A stretch of 6,510 bases of DNA from a candidate division TA06 bacterium (GCA_022562655.1 JADFOU010000113.1:1-6510), one strand, 5' to 3'. Positions 1 to 5,256 are shown, numbered from the stretch's first letter. The notes: generated by a model from the letters alone, not told the origin. Numbers and translations are program-made.

Positions 1-911
1 ATTATATAAACCCCAATGGGGAGAACCTTTCCTCTATCATCTTTCCCGTACCAGAGGATGCTTCCCTGATTTCCCATCAGTTGCTGATCAATCAAAGTTC
101 TCCGAATCCTCCCTGTTCGATCATAGACTACAACCCTCACTTTAGCTGACAGAAAGGGAAGTTCATAGGAGATTGTCGTCAGATCATCCTTTCCGTCCCC
201 ATCAGGTGAAAAGGGGTCGGGCGAGGCAAAAAGTTGAACCACCGGGGAGAGATTCACCACGATCTCTTTGCTGTTCTCCCTACCGGGCGTGGAACCTGTT
301 GAGTCAACCGAAGGGCGCCAGTTCGACACGGAATCAGGAAGTTCAGGATCGATCCGCTCCATAGAGATCCCGTCTCCCGGATCAAAGGGGATCGAATCCG
401 TTGTATCAGACGGGGTCCCATAGGTATCCATGAGAAGCGTGTTCAGGTCAAACAGGAAGAGGGGATCTGTGGTAGAAAGTCCGTTTCCAAGTGTTGTATT
501 CCCGACCGTCAGGATGATCGTATTGGGAGGGAAGTCATAGGGTTGATTCTCGGTTGAATCGCCGATATCCGTATATTCTGGATCCAAAATGACGGCATAG
601 GCCCCGGGAGGGATACGGGTCGTATTGATCATCACATCCGGGTCTCCGATGAGTGAGTCCGTCCATGCCTCTAAAACATCCCTGGCATCCCCATCGTCCA
701 GGAACCACCCGTCCACATCCACCGTATCCACAGTAACATTCAAGAGCTCAATAAACTCATTCCGATCCCCTGGAGTCCCAATCCCACTATCTTTCCCCTT
801 CACATTGGCCATCACCTCATTGATCACCACCTGACTGAAGCCCTCCCGGATCCCTAATACAAAGAAGAGAACCACGAGGAGATTCCACATCTTCAACCCA
901 GGAGAGACCAT
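1..911 (-). CDS. Exported lamin-tail-domain protein with FlgD-Ig-like C-terminal domain (3' end outside window)
   Basis: 303 codons are visible and the frame stays open to the left edge. I chose the ATG at 911 because AAAGGA lies about 9 bases upstream. An in-frame ATG at codon 8 is less well placed. Residues 1-27 form a signal peptide (K7, hydrophobic core LLVVLFFVLG, likely cleavage near GFS-Q). Residues 28 to about 213 match a lamin-tail domain: VVINEVMAN, NEFIELLN, GWFLDDGD, IPPGAYAVILD, then SMERIDPELPDSVSNWRPS and STPGREN. Residues 224-303 match the FlgD-Ig-like/gliding-type C-terminal domain: PDPFSPDGDGKDD, VVVYDRTGRIRRTL, ILWYGKDDRGKVLPIGVYI. In FCB-group bacteria such proteins are exported to the envelope or outside; lamin-tail domains are thought to be binding or structural modules. 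The last strand suggests that only a few residues are missing. The ligand is unknown. Family assignment is fairly sure, function is not. Confidence 0.87.
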   Translation of the reverse strand, partial: MVSPGLKMWNLLVVLFFVLGIREGFSQVVINEVMANVKGKDSGIGTPGDRNEFIELLNVTVDTVDVDGWFLDDGDARDVLEAWTDSLIGDPDVMINTTRIPPGAYAVILDPEYTDIGDSTENQPYDFPPNTIILTVGNTTLGNGLSTTDPLFLFDLNTLLMDTYGTPSDTTDSIPFDPGDGISMERIDPELPDSVSNWRPSVDSTGSTPGRENSKEIVVNLSPVVQLFASPDPFSPDGDGKDDLTTISYELPFLSAKVRVVVYDRTGRIRRTLIDQQLMGNQGSILWYGKDDRGKVLPIGVYI

Positions 912-970
912 CAGTACTCATCCTTTTGAATCACAAAACCTCTTTGTAAGTCTTTGATTTCTACCCGTTT

Positions 971-986
971 CAGGCATCCCTGCCTG
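971..986 (-). promoter_or_regulatory. Small hairpin in the leader of the lamin-tail gene
   Basis: A perfect 6-bp inverted repeat, CAGGCA/TGCCTG with a 4-base loop, begins a few bases after the predicted transcription start. No T-tract follows, so it is not a terminator. Its position near the 5' end would suit an mRNA-stabilising stem. I recognise no riboswitch consensus. Confidence 0.35.
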
Positions 987-995
987 TGAGGGAAG

Positions 996-1024
996 ATCTT
1001 AACAGGATAAGAAAAGGAAGTCAA
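996..1024 (-). promoter_or_regulatory. Putative sigma70-type promoter of the lamin-tail gene
   Basis: On the minus strand TTGACT (1024-1019) and TAAGAT (1001-996) are separated by exactly 17 bases. The predicted start near 988 gives a leader of about 78 bases. The -35 box and the start of the spacer are identical over 14 bases to the promoter proposed for the aldehyde dehydrogenase gene. The call rests on consensus match and spacing only. Confidence 0.55.
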
Positions 1025-1058
1025 GAAAATCCCTGGTAAAATAAAAATTCAAAATTGG

Positions 1059-1080
1059 TCAGCGGATTAAGCAGATAAGG
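1059..1080 (-). repeat. Dispersed TTAATCCGCTGA-type element, copy 1
   Basis: The minus-strand 12-mer TTAATCCGCTGA (1070-1059) recurs exactly at 4076-4065, in the same orientation and also in an intergenic region just upstream of a gene. The sequence to 1080 (GCAGATAAGG on the plus strand) looks like a degenerate second half. It is probably a genome-wide intergenic element, but only two copies are visible here. Confidence 0.45.
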
Positions 1081-1110
1081 TTGTCTGAATTGTATCCAAT
1101 TAATAATTCC

Positions 1111-1136
1111 TTCTTTGCGCTCTTTGCGCTTTTGCG
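1111..1136 (+). repeat. CTTTGCG short direct repeats
   Basis: TCTTTGCGC occurs twice in tandem (1112-1120, 1121-1129), followed by a truncated TTTTGCG. The module resembles those at 1281-1304 and 1315-1349, which share the pattern of TCTTTG/TCTCTG blocks with GCG or GTG. Similar sequences are scattered between genes in many unrelated bacterial genomes; their function is unknown. Confidence 0.5.
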
Positions 1137-1155
1137 AGAAAATTTAAAAAAAGTA

Positions 1156-1255
1156 GCAGTGGCAGTTGGCAGTGGCAGTCATTGTAGGGACAAGGGCATC
1201 TCGCCCGTAGCAGTAAGCAGTGGCAGTGTCCGACAGTTGCAGTAGCAGTTGCAGT
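1156..1255 (+). repeat. Interrupted GCAGT pentamer array
   Basis: GCAGT begins at 1156, 1162, 1169, 1175, 1210, 1217, 1223, 1239, 1245 and 1251, so copies lie mostly 6-7 bases apart. The two clusters are separated by a 27-base GTAGGG-type element (1184-1210), and an incomplete ACAGT lies at 1233-1237. The spacing is too short and irregular for CRISPR, and no conserved spacer or longer repeat unit is present. It reads as a degenerate minisatellite. Confidence 0.65.
1184..1210. repeat. GTAGGG...CGTAG element nested in the GCAGT array
   Basis: The 27-base segment starts GTAGGGACAAGGGC and ends GCCCGTAG, with an internal 4-bp stem GGGC/GCCC (1194-1197, 1203-1206). It resembles a degenerate form of the GTAGGGGC-type imperfect palindromes found between genes in many bacteria. 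It is flanked on both sides by GCAGT units, as if it had been inserted into the array. Confidence 0.4.
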
Positions 1256-1280
1256 AACTATACCTATATCAGTACTTTGA

Positions 1281-1304
1281 AGTCTTTGTGTCTTCGTGGT
1301 AAAT
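1281..1304 (+). repeat. CTTTGTGTCTTCGTGG module
   Basis: AGTCTTTGTGTCTTCGTGG followed by TAAAT. It has the same layout as the modules on either side (1111-1136 and 1315-1349), with GTG in place of GCG. No coding potential or stable hairpin is apparent. Confidence 0.4.
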
Positions 1305-1314
1305 AAATATTATT

Positions 1315-1349
1315 GTGTTCTCTGCGATCTCCGCGTCTCTGCGGTGTAA
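1315..1349 (+). repeat. CTCTGCG...GTCTCTGCGG module abutting the deoB stop
   Basis: TTCTCTGCGATCTCCGCG is followed by TCTCTGCGGTG; TCTCTGCG is present twice (1320-1327, 1336-1343). It ends within about 5 bases of the deoB stop codon, so it lies in the 3' end of the deoB transcript. On the minus strand a weak CCGC/GCGG stem can form. Confidence 0.45.
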
Positions 1350-1353
1350 TGAT

Positions 1354-2526
1354 TTACTCCAATTCATCAAGAAAGGATTCACCATTTTTCAACTTTATCC
1401 CAAAGTTCTCTCCAATAGTTTGGCCCAAATCGGAAAAACTTTTACGAATTCCGAGACTCTTTCCCTTTCCCACCTCTTTGTTATACACAAGAAGGGGGAC
1501 ATATTCTCTGGAATGGTCGGTGGAGGGAGTGGTGGGATCATTCCCATGATCGGCTGTGATGATGAGTAAGTCTTCTTCTTCGAGTTGATCGAGGATCTCC
1601 TGCAATCTATGATCGAAATCCTCAAGTCCTTTCGCGTATCCCTCCACATCGTTTCGATGTCCCCAGCGGGTGTCAAACTCCACAAAGTTAGAAAAGATAA
1701 ACCCCTCCTCCACTTCCTTCATGGCTAGAAGAGTGAAGTCAAAACAATCTTGATTCATCACCGTACGATAGGATTCTGTCAACCCTCGATGGGCGAAGAG
1801 GTCGGGGACCTTTCCGATTCCAATGACCGGAACTCCCTTCGCCTTTAAGAGGTCGAGGAGGGTCTCCTCGGGTGGAAAGAGAGAGAAATCCTTCCGCTTC
1901 TCCGTCCTCACAAATTTCCCTATTTCGCCAGTAAAGGGTCGGGCAATGACTCGAGCGACACTGTGATCTCCATTCAGGATTTTTCGGGCAATTTCACAAA
2001 TTCGATAAAGCTCTTGAATAGGATAGATCTCCTCATGGCAGGCAATCTGAAAGACACTGTCGGCTGAAGTGTAGACAATGGGGAAACCCGTTTCAAGATG
2101 TACGGTCCCTAACTCCTGAATGATCTCAGTTCCAGAGGCGGGAAAGTTTCCGAGGATTTTTTTCTCGATGGCTTTCTCGAAGGGCACGATCACCTCAGGG
2201 GGAAAACCCTTCGGATAAGTCGGGAAGGGCTTTTCTAATATGATCCCTGCGATCTCCCAGTGACCCGAGGTAGAGTCCTTTCCCGGTGACTGTTCTGCCA
2301 TCTTGCCGAAGGCTCCTGTGGGATTTGAGACCGATTTCACTCCTTCGATCGGGATGATCTGCCCCAGTCCCAGTTTTTGAAAATGAGGGAGTTTAACTCC
2401 TCCGGCGACTTTTGCAAGGTTCCCTAAAGTGTTACTCCCCTCATCCCCGTAGGCCTTTGCATCCGGTAGTTCTCCAACTCCCAGACCGTCCAGAAGAAGG
2501 AGAACCACCCTTTTGAATCTGCTCAT
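1354..2526 (-). CDS. deoB: Phosphopentomutase DeoB
   Basis: Cytosolic enzyme of the alkaline-phosphatase superfamily that interconverts (deoxy)ribose 1-phosphate and 5-phosphate, linking nucleoside phosphorolysis to central metabolism. The 390-residue product has the usual family length. Visible motifs: metal-ligand D13 in LLLLDGLGVGELPDA, GSNTLGN (30-36), GKDSTSGHWE (82-91), YTSADSVFQIACHEE (152-166), RVIARPF (192-198), D285 and H290 in FVEFDTRWGHRNDV, D326-H327 in ITADHGNDPT, and D337-H338 in TDHSRE. These match the two-Mn site and the cap domain of the family. The catalytic position usually held by Thr (85 in the Bacillus cereus enzyme) is Ser85 here. I chose the ATG at 2526 because GAGGG lies 6 bases upstream and the protein then begins at the family N-terminus. 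A TTG-initiated extension to 2637 would cross a terminator. The aldehyde dehydrogenase gene lies 107 bases upstream on the same strand. Confidence 0.97.
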   Translation of the reverse strand: MSRFKRVVLLLLDGLGVGELPDAKAYGDEGSNTLGNLAKVAGGVKLPHFQKLGLGQIIPIEGVKSVSNPTGAFGKMAEQSPGKDSTSGHWEIAGIILEKPFPTYPKGFPPEVIVPFEKAIEKKILGNFPASGTEIIQELGTVHLETGFPIVYTSADSVFQIACHEEIYPIQELYRICEIARKILNGDHSVARVIARPFTGEIGKFVRTEKRKDFSLFPPEETLLDLLKAKGVPVIGIGKVPDLFAHRGLTESYRTVMNQDCFDFTLLAMKEVEEGFIFSNFVEFDTRWGHRNDVEGYAKGLEDFDHRLQEILDQLEEEDLLIITADHGNDPTTPSTDHSREYVPLLVYNKEVGKGKSLGIRKSFSDLGQTIGENFGIKLKNGESFLDELE

Positions 2527-2548
2527 TTTATACCCTCGTGAGATTTTT

Positions 2549-2577
2549 ATCCTATCTCCAAACCGAAGATTTGTAAA
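2549..2577 (-). promoter_or_regulatory. Putative deoB promoter overlapping the upstream terminator
   Basis: On the minus strand TTTACA (2577-2572) and TAGGAT (2554-2549) are 17 bases apart, with a predicted start near 2542, about 15 bases before the deoB ATG and just upstream of its GAGGG ribosome binding site. The -35 box lies immediately after the six-T tract of the aldehyde dehydrogenase terminator. The -10 box matches consensus at 4 of 6 positions, so the call is moderate. Confidence 0.42.
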
Positions 2578-2579
2578 GG

Positions 2580-2613
2580 AAAAAATGGGGAGGCACAAGG
2601 TCTGTGCTTCCCC
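2580..2613 (-). terminator. Rho-independent terminator of the aldehyde dehydrogenase gene
   Basis: On the minus strand GGGGA-A-GCACA pairs with TGTGC-C-TCCCC around a GACCT loop (two 5-bp helices with one A/C mismatch), followed by A and six Ts (2585-2580). It begins 21 bases after the aldehyde dehydrogenase stop codon. This is a textbook intrinsic terminator and separates that gene from deoB. Confidence 0.85.
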
Positions 2614-2633
2614 AATTCTGACGACAATTCCAT

Positions 2634-4049
2634 TCAACTTAACTCAAAGGAGATCAGTCGAATCTCGGTCATCTCCGCCACGGCGAATCTTGGACCCTCC
2701 CTTCCAAACCCGCTCCCCTTCACCCCTCCATAGGGCATGTGGTCAGCACGGAAGGTGGGAATCTCATTGATCATCACCCCACCTACCTCAATCTTCCTTG
2801 CCGCCTCAAAAGCCCCCTTGAGATCCCTCGTGAAGATCCCTGCCTGAAGACCGTAGGGACTGTCGTTCACTAAGTCGATGGCTTCCTCTAAGGTCTTAAA
2901 CCGGTTGATCATAACAACCGGGGCAAAGACCTCTTTGGAAAAGAGATTGCAGTTCTTTGGAACCTCGGTGAGGAGGGTGGGATGAAAGAGGGTCTCCTCT
3001 TGCTCCCCACCCAGAAGGAGCTTTGCCCCCTCCTCTAAAGCCAGATCCACCCAATCTTTCGCCCGCTTCGCTGCCTCTTCATCAATCATCGGTCCCACAT
3101 CGGTGGATTCCTCCGCCGGGTCCCCCACTTTGAGATTCTTCACCTTTGGGATGAGGGATTGAAGGAACTTATCAAAGACCTCCTCCTGAACAAAGACCCT
3201 CTGAACGGAGATGCAGGTCTGACCTGCCAGGGAGAACCCCCCTCGACTGATCCGCTCTGCCGCCCGCTCCAGATCCCCATCTCTCATCACAATGCAGGCG
3301 GAGTTTGAACCCAGTTCAAGGGCCATCTTCTTCAGTCCTGCCCGGGATGTGATCTTCTTTCCAGTCTCCATGCTCCCGGTAAATGTGATCATCCTCACCC
3401 GGGGATCAGCCACTAAGGGATCTCCTGCTTCTTCCCCGAATCCCGTGACAATCTGAATGGCTTGACGGGGGAGACCTGAGAGGAGAAGGAGCTCACCCAA
3501 TTGAATGGCGGAAAGGGGGGTCTGTTCTGCGGGTTTCAGGACGACCGCATTGGCGGCGGCAAAGGCGGGAGCCAGTTTGTGAGCAACGAGATTGAGAGGA
3601 AAATTGAAGGGGGTGATTGCACCGATGACCCCGACTGGAACCCGGATGAAGAACCCCATCTTCGTCTCCGCCCCCGGAGCAGCATCAAAGGGAACTGTCT
3701 CCCCATAGATCCTCTTCGCCTCTTCCGAAGCCCAGAGGAAGGTCTGGACTGTCCGATCCACCTCCCTTCGGGCTTCCGTGATAGTCTTCCCGACCTCCTG
3801 GGTGAGGGTTTGAGCAAATCGTTCTTTATAATCCGTGAGAAGTTCCGAGGTTCGCTTTAGAATTTCATACCGTTCATAACTGGTGAGGGATTTCATCTCC
3901 TTCAACCCCTCCACCGCACCCTCCACCGCTCTCGCTACATCCGAACCCTCTCCTCGAGGGACGGTATCTACTACACTCCCGTTGTAGGGGTTGAGGACTT
4001 CTATCTTCTCCTCCTTATCCACCCAGTCTCCTGCAACGAGCATCTTCAT
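2634..4049 (-). CDS. NAD(P)-dependent aldehyde dehydrogenase, lactaldehyde dehydrogenase/GAPN-like
   Basis: Cytosolic enzyme oxidising an aldehyde to a carboxylate with NAD(P)+. The 471-residue product is full length for the superfamily. Visible catalytic and cofactor residues: N149 in ITPFNFPLNL, K172 and E175 in VLKPAEQTP, the FTGS turn (223-226), general base E245 in LELGSNS, nucleophile C279 in GQTCISVQR, and E373 in SKEVFAPVV. The C-terminal substrate and dimer region has MPYGGVKGSGFGREG (438-452). The motifs ITPFNFPLNLVAHKLAP, GQTCISVQR and MPYGGVKGSG resemble the archaeal lactaldehyde dehydrogenase (MJ1411) and GAPN branch. Substrate cannot be fixed from sequence; glyceraldehyde-3-phosphate, lactaldehyde or acetaldehyde are all possible. 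The ATG at 4049 has a strong AAAGGAG ribosome binding site 7 bases upstream (4063-4057). A second in-frame ATG two codons later is less well spaced. The gene has its own promoter and terminator; its proximity to deoB hints at sugar-derived aldehyde oxidation but proves nothing. Confidence 0.95.
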   Translation of the reverse strand: MKMLVAGDWVDKEEKIEVLNPYNGSVVDTVPRGEGSDVARAVEGAVEGLKEMKSLTSYERYEILKRTSELLTDYKERFAQTLTQEVGKTITEARREVDRTVQTFLWASEEAKRIYGETVPFDAAPGAETKMGFFIRVPVGVIGAITPFNFPLNLVAHKLAPAFAAANAVVLKPAEQTPLSAIQLGELLLLSGLPRQAIQIVTGFGEEAGDPLVADPRVRMITFTGSMETGKKITSRAGLKKMALELGSNSACIVMRDGDLERAAERISRGGFSLAGQTCISVQRVFVQEEVFDKFLQSLIPKVKNLKVGDPAEESTDVGPMIDEEAAKRAKDWVDLALEEGAKLLLGGEQEETLFHPTLLTEVPKNCNLFSKEVFAPVVMINRFKTLEEAIDLVNDSPYGLQAGIFTRDLKGAFEAARKIEVGGVMINEIPTFRADHMPYGGVKGSGFGREGPRFAVAEMTEIRLISFELS

Positions 4050-4064
4050 GGAAAAACTCCTTTA

Positions 4065-4084
4065 TCAGCGGATTAACGGATTTA
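4065..4084 (-). repeat. Dispersed TTAATCCGCTGA-type element, copy 2
   Basis: On the minus strand AATCCG occurs twice, 8 bases apart (AATCCGTTAATCCGCTGA). The last 12 bases are identical to the copy at 1059-1070. The element sits in the aldehyde dehydrogenase leader, ending one base upstream of its AAAGGAG ribosome binding site, so it could affect translation initiation if it folds or binds something. That role is speculation. Confidence 0.45.
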
Positions 4085-4242
4085 TTTACATCCGATTTTA
4101 GTAAAAATAATGACGAATTTCGACTTTTAACATCATATTTCCAAAAAAGTGTCTGCATCCTATGGCCTGAAAATCCGATTTCATTTTTCTAACTCTACTA
4201 TCAAGTATCCAGTTCCCAACACCGAAGTACTTACAAATAATG

Positions 4243-4271
4243 ACTATATCCTTCTTTAAAAAGGAAGTCAA
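4243..4271 (-). promoter_or_regulatory. Putative sigma70-type promoter of the aldehyde dehydrogenase gene
   Basis: On the minus strand TTGACT (4271-4266) and TATAGT (4248-4243) are 17 bases apart, each matching consensus at 5 of 6 positions. The predicted start near 4236 gives an unusually long leader of about 186 bases. CTTGACTTCCTTTT is identical to the -35 region of the lamin-tail gene promoter. Confidence 0.6.
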
Positions 4272-4349
4272 GGAATTTGGCTTTTCTTTCGTTTTTGTTT
4301 GTTAATCCAATAGAACCCGAAGGGGGAGAAAAAAATCGGAGAGATCCCC

Positions 4350-4378
4350 TTGCAAAATCAGGTTTATTATAATATATT
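4350..4378 (+). promoter_or_regulatory. Putative promoter of the CAP gene, placing the start at or next to its ATG
   Basis: TTGCAA (4350-4355) and TATATT (4373-4378) are 17 bases apart. The expected transcription start is about 4385-4387, within 0-3 bases of the ATG. A perfect TATAAT lies at 4368-4373 but is only 12 bases from TTGCAA. An AAGGGG/CCCCTT inverted repeat (4320-4325, 4346-4351) overlaps the -35 box and might be an operator. Confidence 0.45.
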
Positions 4379-4387
4379 CTTATCGTA

Positions 4388-5209
4388 ATGCTGGAAATGA
4401 TGATTGGACTCCTATTCTTTCTCTGGGCTGCACCTCACGAAGGATACGGGCTGGTCGAGAAGAACACCCAAAAGGTAGGGTCTGTTTCCGGTACGGATCA
4501 GGCTCTGCCACTGGGTGATCTCGAAGAAGAGATACTCTCACTCATCAACAAGGAGAGGGAGAGGTTAGAGGTTCCACCTCTCACCATGGACTCCCTCACC
4601 CAAGAAGTCGCAAGGAGTCACAGCTCCGATATGATCCGGAGAAAATTTGTTGGTCATGAAACACCCGAGGGAAAGACCCTTCAGGACCGTCTCTTTGAGA
4701 GGGATGTCTACGCATCAGAGTACGCCGAGAATGTTGCGAAACATATTACCGTAAAGGGAGCCCATCAAGGGTTGATGAAGAGCATCTCGCACAGAAAGAA
4801 TATTCTGAACCCCCATTTCACTCATGTCGGAATTGGGATTATTCGGGGGAAGGATAAGTACCTGTATTTCACACAGAACTTTATCAAGAAGATTGAACGA
4901 ATGGATTTAAAGAGGGCGAAGGAGGAGATTTTAAAGAGGTTAAATCTTGCAGAAGAACCCCTTCTCACTGCAATTGCGGAAGAACATACTTGGGCGATTT
5001 ATGAATCGGAGGATGTGAGGATTCCTGTACCAGAACTCCAGGTGAAGGCGAGAATCTTCACCTGGAGAGGCCCCAGTCTGGAAGCCCTCTTAGAGAAAGA
5101 AGAGATAATGGAAGTAAAAGGTTCAAAGATAGGGGTAGGTATTCTTCAAGAAAGCAGTCGAAAACACGGGACAGGTCTTCTCTGGATCACCCTGATTATT
5201 GCATATTAA
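4388..5209 (+). CDS. Exported CAP/SCP-domain (YkwD-like) protein
   Basis: The 273-residue product begins with a hydrophobic signal sequence (residues 4-15, MMIGLLFFLWAA), unusual in lacking Lys or Arg before the core. Residues 45-165 form a CAP domain: EEEILSLINKERERLEVPPL, ARSHSSDM (75-82), FVGHETPEGKTLQDR (87-101), AENVAKHI (113-120), KSISHRKNILNPHFTHVGIG (131-150) and YFTQNF (160-165). H78, E114 and H135 sit where conserved CAP pocket residues lie. Residues 166-273 are an extra region that I do not recognise, with a charged helix (KRAKEEILKRL) and a hydrophobic end, LLWITLIIAY. Bacterial CAP proteins are extracytoplasmic and their molecular role is mostly unknown. No ribosome binding site precedes the ATG, and an in-frame stop at 4370-4372 rules out a longer ATG-initiated form. 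The neighbour downstream is convergent, so the gene is probably transcribed alone. Confidence 0.9.
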   Translation: MLEMMIGLLFFLWAAPHEGYGLVEKNTQKVGSVSGTDQALPLGDLEEEILSLINKERERLEVPPLTMDSLTQEVARSHSSDMIRRKFVGHETPEGKTLQDRLFERDVYASEYAENVAKHITVKGAHQGLMKSISHRKNILNPHFTHVGIGIIRGKDKYLYFTQNFIKKIERMDLKRAKEEILKRLNLAEEPLLTAIAEEHTWAIYESEDVRIPVPELQVKARIFTWRGPSLEALLEKEEIMEVKGSKIGVGILQESSRKHGTGLLWITLIIAY

Positions 5210-5256
5210 AAAAGTTAGGAGTCAGTGAGTCTTGAGTCTCTTGAAAAATTATACTT
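5210..5256. other. Convergent gap with three GAGTC pentamers
   Basis: This 47-base gap separates the two convergent genes. GAGTC occurs at 5219-5223, 5227-5231 and 5234-5238, spaced 7-8 bases, similar in style to the GCAGT array. No hairpin plus T-tract is visible in either direction, so no intrinsic terminator can be called for either gene. Confidence 0.5.

Larger units (their letters stand above)
912..1353. other. Gene-free interval between deoB and the lamin-tail gene
   Basis: This 442-base stretch contains no credible gene. The part next to the lamin-tail gene (912-1030) holds its promoter, a short leader hairpin and ribosome binding site. The rest (about 1059-1349) is a patchwork of short repeats, listed separately. 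There is no clear rho-independent terminator after deoB: the only nearby structure on the minus strand is a 4-bp CCGC/GCGG stem inside the module next to the deoB stop, and no T-tract follows it. Confidence 0.75.
4050..4387. other. Divergent intergenic region between aldehyde dehydrogenase and CAP genes
   Basis: This 338-base AT-rich region has no gene. It carries a promoter for each flanking gene (4243-4271 minus, 4350-4378 plus), a leader of about 186 bases for the aldehyde dehydrogenase mRNA, and a TTAATCCGCTGA-type element next to that gene's ribosome binding site. Two 23-base segments (4092-4114 and 4222-4244) start CCGA, end AAATAATGAC and match at 17 of 23 positions. I see no recognisable riboswitch in the long leader. 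Confidence 0.65.

Noticed and set aside
173..834. Two plus-strand open frames (173-364, 625-834)
   Set aside because: They lie antisense to the lamin-tail gene, are Ser/Thr/Pro rich with no recognisable motif, and have no convincing ribosome binding site.
819..921. 34-codon frame starting at ATG 921 just upstream of the lamin-tail gene start
   Set aside because: It is in another frame, overlaps the signal peptide region, stops quickly and has no homology that I recognise.
1156..1255. CRISPR array
   Set aside because: The repeat unit is only five bases with 1-2 base gaps; there are no unique spacers of 25-45 bases and no cas genes.
1313..1685. Small open frames overlapping the 3' end of deoB
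   Set aside because: They are antisense or out-of-frame readings of deoB, partly inside the CTCTGCG repeat module.
2527..2637. N-terminal extension of deoB to a TTG at 2637 overlapping the aldehyde dehydrogenase stop
   Set aside because: It would translate through the terminator hairpin, has no family match, and the ATG at 2526 has a well spaced GAGGG and gives the standard DeoB N-terminus.
3501..3860. Open frames on both strands within the aldehyde dehydrogenase gene
   Set aside because: Compositional shadows of the GC-rich aldehyde dehydrogenase gene; low-complexity Arg/Ser/Gly/Pro content and no domain signature.
1354..4049. aldehyde dehydrogenase-deoB operon for deoxyribose catabolism
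   Set aside because: Same strand and adjacent, but a strong intrinsic terminator and a separate deoB promoter lie between them, and no deoC or nucleoside phosphorylase is present; kept only as a weak functional hint.
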